From Candidatus Parcubacteria bacterium (lineage in GTDB: Bacteria; Patescibacteriota; Saccharimonadia; Saccharimonadales; Saccharimonadaceae), in assembly GCA_023432475.1 (NCBI GenBank), contig JAEYUN010000016.1, forward strand, positions 1 through 24,907: a stretch of DNA of 24,907 bases, given 5' to 3'. How positions within the stretch are numbered: position 1 is the first letter of the stretch; each line of letters begins with the position of its first letter. Below the pieces are notes generated by a model, which made no database searches, was not told where the DNA came from, and worked only from the letters and a program-made list of their open reading frames with translations. Below are positions 1 to 6,772 of the stretch, piece after piece. Made by a program: the position numbers and the translations under genes.

Positions 1-112
1 CTAATTCAATAACCTTTTCGCGCACCGACTTTGTCCGCAGCATCGCTATGCCGCCAAGAAGCGAGAAAAAACTGCCTATGGTTGCCCAGAAAAGAACGAT
101 TAAGATATCCAT
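1..112 (-). CDS. ZIP-like metal transporter, N-terminal fragment (cut by window edge)
   Basis: Reading leftward from ATG at 112-110, an open frame runs off the window. It encodes about 37 residues: MDILIVLFWATIGSFFSLLG, then a GGIAML stretch and a basic RTKSVREK segment. A hydrophobic first helix with a GSFFSLLGG turn followed by a basic loop is the usual opening of bacterial ZIP-family (zinc/iron-regulated) permeases, which have about eight membrane helices. That is family knowledge; only the first helix is visible, so another small membrane protein is possible. A weak ribosome site (GGAA) lies about six bases before the ATG. No promoter is visible between the gene and the terminator-like hairpin at 180-217, so expression may depend on read-through of the structured leader described separately. 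Confidence 0.5.
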   Translation of the reverse strand, partial: MDILIVLFWATIGSFFSLLGGIAMLRTKSVREKVIEL

Positions 113-119
113 TTATATT

Positions 120-133
120 CCATGGTACCATGG
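120..133. promoter_or_regulatory. 14-bp perfect palindrome before the transporter gene
   Basis: CCATGGTACCATGG is a perfect 14-bp palindrome, eight bases upstream of the ATG at 112-110. Its place in the 5' untranslated region of a metal-transporter gene would suit a dimeric repressor operator or a small hairpin that affects ribosome access. Function is inferred. Confidence 0.35.
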
Positions 134-175
134 CTCGACAAATCAAAAACAACCATCGAATTTTGTCTCATTACA

Positions 176-532
176 TAACAAAAAGCGACTCAGCAAGGGT
201 GGGCATCGCTGAGCCGCCATTTGTCCCTTCAACCCACCCGACAGTACGGAGTGAAGCGCTACGATCTCTTTTATAAAATGATGTGCGCCCGCGTCGACGA
301 ATCGACCCGCTTGTTTGATAGTCACTTAATTCCATACGGCCCTGAACGGGCCCAGTTATGTACAAAAAAGCACAAAACTGGGTGAAGTTAAAGGGGTTAG
401 AAGTGCGTGAAACTATAAGTGTATAAAAGTGGAGGGTAGAAAACTTCTATACGTTTCACAGCACCGCCTAACAGAATTTTATCTGTTAAAATGGGGGTAT
501 AAGGTGCGTTTGACCAATAAATTAGTCAACCG
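176..532 (-). ncRNA. Structured non-coding RNA or long attenuator leader upstream of the ZIP-like gene
   Basis: A minus-strand promoter at 539-567 and a terminator-like hairpin at 180-217 bracket about 355 nt without a credible gene. The transcript shows many exact helices. (1) A long interrupted stem of GTTAG, GTGC, GTGAAAC and GTATA (396-425) with its complements at 448-472. (2) CCCAGTT/AACTGGG (351-357 with 376-382). (3) GGCCC/GGGCC (338-342 with 348-352). (4) A long-range helix of 332-337 with 244-249 and 322-326 with 250-254. (5) A GTCGA hairpin with a UUCG loop (293-306). (6) CCCACCC at 233-239 against GGGTGGG at 197-203, in the loop of the terminator, which could compete with it. I do not recognise RNase P, tmRNA, SRP or a known riboswitch. 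Because the ZIP-like gene follows without its own visible promoter, a metal-sensing attenuator is a plausible inference. Confidence 0.5.
180..217 (-). terminator. Intrinsic terminator-like hairpin
   Basis: On the minus strand a ten-base-pair stem, GCGGCTCAGC with GCTGAGTCGC (one G-U pair), encloses a 13-base loop and is followed by five T's. This is a normal rho-independent terminator. The loop contains CCCACCC, which exactly complements GGGTGGG a short way upstream in the transcript, so an alternative fold is available. Confidence 0.65.
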
Positions 533-538
533 CCTAGT

Positions 539-567
539 ATATTAGCACTTATTTAGCATAAAGTCAA
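539..567 (-). promoter_or_regulatory. Promoter TTGACT-17-TAATAT for the 176-532 transcript
   Basis: On the minus strand TTGACT (567-562) is separated by 17 bases from TAATAT (544-539). This gives an expected start near 532, just before the run of helices. The -35 matches the consensus at five of six positions and the -10 at four of six, with ideal spacing. Confidence 0.5.
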
Positions 568-587
568 TACTTTTCAACACAATATTT

Positions 588-1448
588 ATGAAAATCAATG
601 CCATAAGCGTTAATAACCCCTTATATCCAGCTCGGCTGAAAGCTATTCCAGACGCCCCAAAACAACTGTATTTCCTAGGCCATCCGTTGCCAAACACCGC
701 AAAAAGCGTCGCCATCATAGGTACCCGCAAGCCAACTACCTATGGTCGCGACATCACCATCAAACTGGCTGAAATGTTAGCTAGGCGCGGCGTGACGATT
801 GTCAGCGGTCTAGCCCTTGGTGTTGATGGTATCGCCCAACAAGCTGCGCTCGATGCTAGCGGTTACACCGTGGCCGTCTTAGCCAGCGGTCTGACCGAGA
901 TAACACCGCATTCGCACCGTAACCTAGCTATCAAAATCCTTGAACGGAAGGGTTTGCTAGTTAGCGAAAACCCGCCCGGCACTGCGCCACAAAAATGGCA
1001 ATTTTTAAAAAGAAACCGAATAGTCAGCGGCCTGGCCGACGCTATTATTGTCACCGAAGCAGGTGCCAAAAGCGGCACAATGAACACCGTCATGCATGCT
1101 CTAGCCCAAGGCCGTGACGTCTACGCCGTGCCAGGCAATATTACCAGTCCGATGTCGGCTGGCTGCAACCGCCTAATAGAGCAGGGAGCGACCCCGATAG
1201 TCGATATCGAAGCCTTTGTCGAGCAGTTCTCGCCGTCGGCCAACTCGCCCCGCCAGACATTACTACTCGCCCAAAATACAGAAGAGCGGGTTATAATAGA
1301 ACTCTTGAAAAGTGGGGTTCAAGACGGTGATGAGCTGCAAAAACGCTCAAAACTACAATCGAGCGTTTATTCTACTACGATTACTATGCTTGAGCTGAGA
1401 GGTATCATTAGGCCGTTAGGCGCCAACCATTGGACAATTTCGATTTAA
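588..1448 (+). CDS. dprA: DNA processing protein DprA (Smf family)
   Basis: DprA binds incoming single-stranded DNA during natural transformation and loads RecA onto it. The 286-aa protein has the Rossmann-like DprA core: VAIIGTRKPTTYG (about residues 42-54), SGLALGVDGIAQQAA (about 74-88), FLKRNRIVSGLADAIIV with EAGAKSGTMNT, and VPGNITSPMSAGCNRLIEQG. The last 60 residues resemble the winged-helix tail seen in many DprA proteins. An N-terminal SAM-like domain is nearly absent, and the protein is shorter than typical 360-380 aa homologues. The ATG at 588 has no clear Shine-Dalgarno site and follows AT-rich DNA; a weak promoter (TTGACC 510-515, TAGTAT 535-540, spacer 19) is possible. The stop lies one base from the end of the convergent 92-aa gene. 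The family call is secure. Confidence 0.93.
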   Translation: MKINAISVNNPLYPARLKAIPDAPKQLYFLGHPLPNTAKSVAIIGTRKPTTYGRDITIKLAEMLARRGVTIVSGLALGVDGIAQQAALDASGYTVAVLASGLTEITPHSHRNLAIKILERKGLLVSENPPGTAPQKWQFLKRNRIVSGLADAIIVTEAGAKSGTMNTVMHALAQGRDVYAVPGNITSPMSAGCNRLIEQGATPIVDIEAFVEQFSPSANSPRQTLLLAQNTEERVIIELLKSGVQDGDELQKRSKLQSSVYSTTITMLELRGIIRPLGANHWTISI

Positions 1449-1449
1449 G

Positions 1450-1728
1450 TTAGGCGCTCAGATCGCCCCGCAGCCAAGCCTCAGTCGCTTGCTGCCGGCT
1501 ACGTTCTTCATAGGCATGGGTAGTCGCCGCCTCGGCCGATGGCCACCCAGCAAATCTTGGATCGCCCCGCCCGTCTTTCCAATTAGTTAAATTGGGTAGA
1601 TCATTTCGATACCTGAAAGCTACGGAGCCGATAGTACGTTCTTCACTAGCGGACGGTATTGCTAAACGCTCAGGAGCGTGGTCTTCGACGACGGGCCTTG
1701 GCGCACCTTCATATATATCTATAGCCAT
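1450..1728 (-). CDS. Hypothetical 92-aa acidic protein
   Basis: I do not recognise this protein. It is soluble, has no membrane helix or cysteine, opens with MAIDIYEGAPRPVVEDHAPE and contains tryptophans in NLTNWKDG, RFAGW and EAWLRG. It is likely a real gene: GAGGAG sits eight to nine bases before the ATG at 1728, and a near-consensus promoter lies at 1795-1823. It is convergent with dprA, whose stop is one base away, and divergent from topA. GC content looks somewhat higher than in its neighbours. No function can be assigned. Confidence 0.65.
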   Translation of the reverse strand: MAIDIYEGAPRPVVEDHAPERLAIPSASEERTIGSVAFRYRNDLPNLTNWKDGRGDPRFAGWPSAEAATTHAYEERSRQQATEAWLRGDLSA

Positions 1729-1794
1729 ATTCTTGACTCCTCTATAGCTACTTTATATGCCGTGTTTTTGTTTATGATTCACAGCTTATAGTTT

Positions 1795-1823
1795 GTTATA
1801 CGCTTATGGCAGTGACATGTCAA
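1795..1823 (-). promoter_or_regulatory. Near-consensus sigma-70-type promoter of the 92-aa gene
   Basis: Minus strand: TTGACA (1823-1818), 17-base spacer, TATAAC (1800-1795). The expected start is near 1788, giving a 5' untranslated region of about 60 bases with a GAGGAG ribosome site. It is one of the best promoter matches in the window. Confidence 0.75.
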
Positions 1824-1840
1824 CCAAAAATGCCCCCGGG

Positions 1841-1869
1841 TTTACAAATATGAAATTGGGTGTAGTATT
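1841..1869 (+). promoter_or_regulatory. Possible topA promoter
   Basis: TTTACA (1841-1846) is followed after 16 bases by TAGTAT (1863-1868), about 30 bases before the topA ATG. It is divergent from the strong minus-strand promoter at 1795-1823. The match is moderate: five of six and four of six positions. Confidence 0.4.
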
Positions 1870-1898
1870 GGTTGCTGTTATATAGTTATGGGAAAAGC

Positions 1899-4211
1899 AT
1901 GAGCAAAAACTTAGTTATAGTCGAGAGTCCGGCCAAAGCCAAAACCATCGAAGGTTACCTTGGAAAAGATTTCAAGGTTCTTTCAAGTATTGGTCATATC
2001 CGTTCCATCGCCAAAAAAACCAAAGACGGTACACCGCCGATAGACATAGACAATAACTTCAAGACCGTATACGAAATCGACAGCGACAAGAAAAAAACCA
2101 TTAGTGAACTCAAAAAAGCCGTTAAAACCGCCGAGACTGTTTGGCTAGCAACCGACGAAGACCGTGAAGGCGAGGCGATTGCTTGGCATTTATGCGAAGT
2201 TTTAAAACTAGACCCGAAAAAAACCAAGCGAATCGTTTTCCACGAAATAACTAAAAATGCTATCGAAGAGGCTATCCAGCACCCACGCACAGTTGACATG
2301 AGACTAGTTGAAGCCCAACAGGCTCGACAGATTCTTGACCGCATAGTCGGTTTCGAACTCAGCCCAGTTGTTTGGCAAAAAGTACCTGGTGGTAAAAGTG
2401 CTGGTCGGGTTCAGAGCCCGGCAGTCCGTTTGATAGTCGAGCGGGAACGGGAAATCCGCAGCTTTGAGAGCGACTTCCAGTTCAAAGTCACGGCTATCTT
2501 TAGTCATGAAAACGAGAACATTAGTGCCGAGTTACCAGAACGCTTTGAGACTGAGGAACAGGCTAAAACCTTTTTGGAGAGTTTAAAAGCCAACACCACC
2601 TCCTTCAAGGTTGGTGATGTCAAAAAAGTCCCTGGTACACGCAACCCAGGCGCTCCATTTACAACCAGCACATTGCAGCAAGAAGCCAACGCCAAGCTCG
2701 GCTTTACCAGCCGCAGTACGATGGCTAGCGCCCAGCGCCTTTACCAAGAGGGTAAGATTACCTATATGCGTACCGATAGTGTCAATTTGAGCAAGCAGGC
2801 CATGGCTGCTGCCGCCGATTTCATAGAAACTACTTATGGTAAAAAATATGTCAAGGTCCGAGCCTTTAAAACCAAGAGTGCTGGCGCCCAAGAAGCCCAT
2901 GAAGCTATCCGCCCAACCAATATAGCCCAGGAAATCGCCAGCAGCGACACCTACGACCAAAAACTATACGACCTTATACGCCGCCGCACCTTGGCTAGTC
3001 AGATGTCCCCAGCCGAATTGGAACGCACCGAGATTACTATCACTATATCGGGCGACGAACGTACCTTCCTTGCCAAAGGAGAGGTTATCACGTTCGATGG
3101 CTTTTTGAAGGTTTATGGCAAAAACCGCGAAGATAACCTGCTGCCAGATGTTGCAACCGGCGATAATTTAGAGCTTGAAAGCGCTTTAGCACGCCAGACT
3201 TTTGCCCGCCCGCCAGCCCGCTACACCGAAGGCTCGCTTGTCAAAAAACTTGAAGAGCTTGGTATTGGCCGGCCGTCGACTTACGCCACTATAATCAGTA
3301 CCATTCAGACACGTGGCTACGTCGAGCGCGGTCTGAGCGAGGGAGTAGAGCGTGATGTGATTGAACTGCAGCTTTCCCAAAACTCCCTCAAACGAGCTGT
3401 TGTTACTGAAAAAACCGGTGCCGACAAAGGCAAGCTTATACCAACCCCGGCAGGAGAGTTGATAGCGGATTTCTTGACCAACCACTTCGATGAGATAGTC
3501 GACTATGGTTTTACCGCCAGCGTCGAAGAACATTTTGACGATATAGCTGAGAATAAATTGGACCGCAACGCTATGTTGAAAGATTTCTACGGACCGTTCC
3601 ATAAACGTATCGTGGGCTCGAATGATATTGACAGGGCTAGCGTAGCCCAGGCCAGAGAAGTTGGTATTGACCCTAAAACCGGCAAACCAATATTCGCCCG
3701 GTTCGGCCGTTTCGGTCCACTACTACAACTAGGCAACACCGAAGACGAAGCCAAGCCCGAATTCGCACCCATGCCAGCCGGTGCCCGAGTTGAAACCGTC
3801 ACCCTAGAGCAAGCCCTGAAAGCTTTTGAGCTGCCGCGCCTAGTTGGCAAAACCGAAGACGGACAGGATATGAAGGCTAATGTGGGTCGTTTCGGGCCCT
3901 ATATCCAGGTGGGTAAATTATATGTCAGCCTCAAGCAACCGTACGACCCGCACACTATCACCGAAACCGAAGCGCGTGAGCTTTACGATGCTAAGCTAAA
4001 AACCGAAGCTGAGAAGAATATCGCCGACTTTGGCGACGGTATCAAGGTATTAAAAGGTCGTTTCGGACCATATATAACCGACGGTAAAAAGAACGCCAAG
4101 ATCCCAAAAGAGACCGACCCTAAAACCATCAGCCATGACGAGGCTAAAAAGCTCCTGGCTGAAGCTCCAACTAAAACCGCCAAACGACGGTTTACTAAAC
4201 GCAAAAAATAA
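1899..4211 (+). CDS. topA: DNA topoisomerase I (type IA)
   Basis: TopA relaxes negative supercoils by a transient 5'-phosphotyrosine break. The 770-aa protein starts with the TOPRIM domain (LVIVESPAKAKTIEGYLG), has the acidic ATDEDREGE motif at residues 84-92 and the catalytic tyrosine at residue 289 in ITYMRTDSVNLS, followed by EAHEAIRPT and GIGRPSTYATIISTIQTRGY. The tail holds three copies of a GRFGP-centred C-terminal repeat (near RFGRFGPLLQLG, VGRFGPYIQVG, KGRFGPYITDG) and ends in a basic RRFTKRKK stretch. No cysteine zinc fingers are present in the tail, unlike the E. coli enzyme. ATG at 1899 is preferred over the upstream TTG at 1872, because the conserved N-terminus begins there and GGGA lies six bases before it. 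Confidence 0.96.
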   Translation: MSKNLVIVESPAKAKTIEGYLGKDFKVLSSIGHIRSIAKKTKDGTPPIDIDNNFKTVYEIDSDKKKTISELKKAVKTAETVWLATDEDREGEAIAWHLCEVLKLDPKKTKRIVFHEITKNAIEEAIQHPRTVDMRLVEAQQARQILDRIVGFELSPVVWQKVPGGKSAGRVQSPAVRLIVEREREIRSFESDFQFKVTAIFSHENENISAELPERFETEEQAKTFLESLKANTTSFKVGDVKKVPGTRNPGAPFTTSTLQQEANAKLGFTSRSTMASAQRLYQEGKITYMRTDSVNLSKQAMAAAADFIETTYGKKYVKVRAFKTKSAGAQEAHEAIRPTNIAQEIASSDTYDQKLYDLIRRRTLASQMSPAELERTEITITISGDERTFLAKGEVITFDGFLKVYGKNREDNLLPDVATGDNLELESALARQTFARPPARYTEGSLVKKLEELGIGRPSTYATIISTIQTRGYVERGLSEGVERDVIELQLSQNSLKRAVVTEKTGADKGKLIPTPAGELIADFLTNHFDEIVDYGFTASVEEHFDDIAENKLDRNAMLKDFYGPFHKRIVGSNDIDRASVAQAREVGIDPKTGKPIFARFGRFGPLLQLGNTEDEAKPEFAPMPAGARVETVTLEQALKAFELPRLVGKTEDGQDMKANVGRFGPYIQVGKLYVSLKQPYDPHTITETEARELYDAKLKTEAEKNIADFGDGIKVLKGRFGPYITDGKKNAKIPKETDPKTISHDEAKKLLAEAPTKTAKRRFTKRKK

Positions 4212-4235
4212 CCATCACTCACCCCAGTTATGTAG

Positions 4236-4264
4236 TTGCGTAACGGCAATTTTTGTGCTATAAT
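4236..4264 (+). promoter_or_regulatory. Promoter of the three-gene cassette
   Basis: TTGCGT (4236-4241), 17-base spacer, perfect TATAAT (4259-4264) preceded by TGC (extended -10). The expected start is near 4271. It lies just after the topA stop and shows that the next three genes can be transcribed on their own. Confidence 0.75.
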
Positions 4265-4321
4265 AAGAATATAGTGTTGTTCAACCAGGAACAATACCAG
4301 TACATGAGAGAGGAGACAGCG

Positions 4322-4606
4322 ATGTCTCGACTGTTGTCCCGTTATGATCGCTTTATCGCCACGACAGCGCTTGTGGCCTTGGGTGGTGGTTTTGGAATCG
4401 CGATGATCTTTCTGGACGCCTGGGTCCAGGGAGTCGAAGCCTCGACGACCGACCCGTGGTGGGCGTTGTTCTGCGTAATCAGCTACCTGGTCCTTGTTAC
4501 CTCCGTAGGCGCCATCACTTTCTTTGGCGTCGTGGTTGCAGCGGCCGTCTGCATTGCCTTGGTACGCAAGCTGCCGCGTCTTTTCCGACCCATCAGCGAG
4601 AATTGA
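4322..4606 (+). CDS. Hypothetical small membrane protein (cassette gene 1)
   Basis: This 94-aa protein of unknown function has two hydrophobic segments: about residues 13-33 (TTALVALGGGFGIAMIFLDAW) and 48-80 (LFCVISYLVLVTSV onward to VCIALV). They are joined by a short loop with two tryptophans, and the protein ends in a basic, arginine-rich tail. ATG at 4322 is chosen because AGGAG lies six bases before it; an in-frame ATG at 4304 overlaps that ribosome site. It is first in a cassette of three genes with gaps of 13 and 8 bases. Codon use favours G/C third positions more than topA or the next large genes, which suggests transfer. No family was recognised. Confidence 0.7.
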   Translation: MSRLLSRYDRFIATTALVALGGGFGIAMIFLDAWVQGVEASTTDPWWALFCVISYLVLVTSVGAITFFGVVVAAAVCIALVRKLPRLFRPISEN

Positions 4607-4619
4607 CAGGAGGAGTAGA

Positions 4620-4940
4620 GTGAGTAACTTACCCCCGACATACGAGCAATGGACCAGGGCGAAGTGCTGCGCACTGCCAACCGCTTTCGGGCTTCAAGAA
4701 GAAGTCATCCAAGCCGCTCTTGAGCAGCTGGAGCGCGAGGGCTACACCCGGAACGCACCCATCACTGAGGCGGGGATCAGTGCTCTTCGAGGCTACTTCG
4801 CCAGTCAAGAAGCTGCTTGCCTGAGCTGGTTCGCCAGACTGGAGAACCAAGACCGGAGCGACGACTACGCCGAGGCCTTGCGAGAAGCTCTCGACGCGCT
4901 ATGCATCATAACCAAACCCTCAAACAGCGAAGGAGAGTAG
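4620..4940 (+). CDS. Hypothetical 106-aa protein, possibly winged-helix (cassette gene 2)
   Basis: Starts at GTG 4620 (VSNLPPTYEQW), four bases after a strong AGGAGGAG ribosome site; the frame is open further upstream but overlaps gene 1 there. The protein is soluble. The stretch QEEVIQAALEQLEREGYTRN followed by APITEAGISALRGYF resembles the recognition helix, wing and 'TEAG' turn of PadR/MarR-like winged-helix proteins, but the match is loose and it may be coincidental. The C-terminal half is helical and acidic, ending in SEGE. It lies between two small membrane proteins, so a regulatory or partner role in the same cassette is possible. Confidence 0.65.
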   Translation: MSNLPPTYEQWTRAKCCALPTAFGLQEEVIQAALEQLEREGYTRNAPITEAGISALRGYFASQEAACLSWFARLENQDRSDDYAEALREALDALCIITKPSNSEGE

Positions 4941-4948
4941 GGCACTCC

Positions 4949-5356
4949 GTGTCTAGACTTCTCGCCACTATTTTGAGTGCGGTAATGTTCGTAGCGACTG
5001 CCGTCGGCGTTCTAGCAGTGATCGAAGCCACTCCCAGCGCAGCCACAACTTACCTAGTAGTTCTCGACATGAACGGCCGCCACCGATGGACTATATCGTG
5101 CGAGAAAAACTGGGACGAAAGGCAAGTCTGCAGCCACCTAGCAGTCGGACATAGCAACATAACCGCTAACGGCGAACCTGTGCGTGCTCACCTAGTAACG
5201 GTAGATGGCCCCGATGACTCACTACCCTCGGGCTTAACTCAAAGGCAGATAAACTGGCTGAGCGCCCTCATAGTGGCGCTGTCAGTCGGTTTAACCGCTT
5301 ACGCCTGGCTGCGACCGCAACGCAGCCCCAACCCACCCATGACGAATACCCCCTGA
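4949..5356 (+). CDS. Hypothetical membrane-anchored protein with extracytoplasmic domain (cassette gene 3)
   Basis: About 135 aa if started at GTG 4949, eight bases after gene 2 stops; GGAG at 4932-4935 is rather far (13 bases), and an ATG at 4901 inside gene 2 is the alternative. The N-terminus is a membrane segment (LATILSAVMFVATAVGVLAV), then comes a domain of about 75 residues with two cysteines (TISCEKNWDERQVCSHL) that could form a disulfide, then a second membrane segment (LSALIVALSVGLTAYAWL) and a short proline-rich tail. Topology suggests that the middle domain faces outside. The stop falls inside the left arm of the large inverted repeat at 5339-5410. No family was recognised. Confidence 0.6.
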   Translation: MSRLLATILSAVMFVATAVGVLAVIEATPSAATTYLVVLDMNGRHRWTISCEKNWDERQVCSHLAVGHSNITANGEPVRAHLVTVDGPDDSLPSGLTQRQINWLSALIVALSVGLTAYAWLRPQRSPNPPMTNTP

Positions 5357-5410
5357 TGGCCATATGGTTATCGAGGAGAAAGGAATTCGCCATCAGGGTG
5401 GGTTCGTCAT
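5339..5410. repeat. Large inverted repeat / hairpin closing the cassette
   Basis: Arms of 22 bases (5339-5360 and 5389-5410) are complementary except at two positions plus one G-U pair, and flank a 28-base spacer. The arms begin ATGACGAA and end TTCGTCAT. The left arm contains the stop codon of cassette gene 3. No T-run follows, so it is not a standard intrinsic terminator; RNA processing, mRNA protection or a recombination remnant are alternatives. Confidence 0.7.
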
Positions 5411-5507
5411 ATACAATATAGTTTTCATAAGAGGTAGATTTGACGCAGACGTGAAATATGAACAGGCTAGTCATATTTTTTTACAACAGAAAAGACCGAA
5501 ATAATCA

Positions 5508-5538
5508 TTTACCAACGACGTCTAGATTATGCTATAAT
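5508..5538 (+). promoter_or_regulatory. Upstream extended -10 promoter of the sigma/HARE gene
   Basis: A perfect TATAAT (5533-5538) is preceded by TGC. The best -35 is TTTACC (5508-5513) with a long 19-base spacer, for which the extended -10 would compensate. Confidence 0.5.
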
Positions 5539-5558
5539 TAAGTATTAGAAGTGTATGC

Positions 5559-5587
5559 TTGACTTAAAACGAAATTCGTTGTACAAT
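5559..5587 (+). promoter_or_regulatory. Downstream promoter of the sigma/HARE gene
   Basis: TTGACT (5559-5564), 17-base spacer, TACAAT (5582-5587); expected start near 5594. The resulting leader of about 75 bases can form a TCGCTT/AAGCGA hairpin (5602-5607 with 5620-5625). With the promoter at 5508-5538 it makes a tandem pair. Confidence 0.65.
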
Positions 5588-5668
5588 ACATACATAGTTC
5601 TTCGCTTTTTGGGGCAGAGAAGCGAGCATAAAACTACTAAATTTTATCAGGAAAGAGAGAAGGAACCT

Positions 5669-6727
5669 ATGCGCGAAGCAGGCCAAGAAGACGTCACCCC
5701 AAATATTTCAGGTGCAGTTGAAGCCGTCCTATCAAGCATCGAACGCGAAAGAGAACGTGAGATCATATCACGACGTTTCGGTTTGTACGACCGCAAAGAA
5801 ACCCTGGAACAGATCGGTGAACTACTGGGCATCACTCGCGAACGGGTCCGACAGCTCGAAAAAGCTATTTTGATCAGACTGAAAATTAACGGTGAAGAAG
5901 GTCAGAAAGATGTGGCTGACGTCGAACGCATACTCGTACGACACCTCAGTGAAATGGGCAATACCGCCAAACTCAGCAACCTAGCCAGCGCCATAAAAGC
6001 CGACGCCGATGAGCGATTCAAAGCTCAAGTTGCTTTCATGGCGACGCTAGCACCGCGCCTCACCACTCTTAATGAAAACGATAACTATTTCCACGGCATT
6101 GCCTTAAAAGACAGTTTTGCCGATGAGAAGCAACTTAAAAAAGCGGTTGACGAAACCGTCAAACTCATCAAAGAACATGGCGAGGCTATCGATAGCGAAA
6201 GCCTGTTCGAGTTAGCGCGGGGCTACAACAAACCCAGTGAAATCCAAGCTGTCGCCTCTCTTTCAAAAAATCTGGCTGAGCTGCGCGGCATGTGGGGTCT
6301 TAATCGTTGGCCAAGCGTCAACCCGAAGAATATCCGCGACAAGATATATGTCATTTTGCAAGATGCCAAAAAACCACTGCACTTTTCCGACATTGCCCGA
6401 GCCATTAAAGAATCTGATTTCAAACGCAAAGATGTCACCACTCAGGCTATTCATAACGAACTAATTAAAGACAAGCGTTTCGTTCTAATTGGCCGCGGCA
6501 TTTACGCCCTGAGTGAGTGGGGTTATAAGAAAGGCACGGTTTCCGATATCATCGCTGATATTTTACGCAAAGAAGGCGCCCCGTTGCACCGCGACGAGAT
6601 AGTCAAACGCGTCCTCAAGAGTCGGGTCGTCCGTGAAACAACCATTTTACTTAACCTGCAGTCAAAAACCGAGTTCAAGCGCGTTGCCAAGGCGACTTAT
6701 GAGCTCAATGAAACTGCCAAACCATAA
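5669..6727 (+). CDS. Sigma-70 region-4-like / HARE-HTH fusion regulator (RNA polymerase delta-like)
   Basis: The 352-aa protein carries a sigma region-4 helix-turn-helix near residues 25-75 (EREIISRRFGLYDRKETLEQ, then IGELLGITRERVRQLEK). After a helical middle it has a HARE-HTH domain near 215-285 (NIRDKIYVILQDAKKPLHFS ... RFVLIGRGIYALSEWG) and a further winged-helix-like tail (TVSDIIADILRKEGAPLHRD). HARE-HTH is the fold of the RNA polymerase delta subunit. Sigma regions 1-3 are missing, so it is not a full sigma factor; it more likely binds polymerase or DNA as an accessory factor. The start is ATG 5669, four bases after AAGGA; the frame is open further upstream but covers the promoter there. 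Tandem promoters suggest strong expression. Confidence 0.82.
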   Translation: MREAGQEDVTPNISGAVEAVLSSIEREREREIISRRFGLYDRKETLEQIGELLGITRERVRQLEKAILIRLKINGEEGQKDVADVERILVRHLSEMGNTAKLSNLASAIKADADERFKAQVAFMATLAPRLTTLNENDNYFHGIALKDSFADEKQLKKAVDETVKLIKEHGEAIDSESLFELARGYNKPSEIQAVASLSKNLAELRGMWGLNRWPSVNPKNIRDKIYVILQDAKKPLHFSDIARAIKESDFKRKDVTTQAIHNELIKDKRFVLIGRGIYALSEWGYKKGTVSDIIADILRKEGAPLHRDEIVKRVLKSRVVRETTILLNLQSKTEFKRVAKATYELNETAKP

Positions 6728-6772
6728 GTTATTTGCTTATCGGCTCTATTTGAGGGAAAATAGGTAGTAGTT

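Noticed and set aside
143..365. Two minus-strand ORFs of 60 and 64 codons
   Set aside because: They overlap each other in different frames, span the strong helices and the terminator-like hairpin, and have no ribosome site; the region behaves as structured RNA.
176..532. RNase P RNA, tmRNA or SRP RNA
   Set aside because: The size would suit RNase P or tmRNA, but their conserved cores (such as the GAGGAAAGTCC and ACAGAA-type P4 strands, the tRNA-like ends with a tag reading frame, or the GGAAGG SRP loop) were not found.
2583..3602. Long minus-strand ORFs within topA
   Set aside because: Shadows of a well-conserved topA reading frame; their translations show no recognisable domain.
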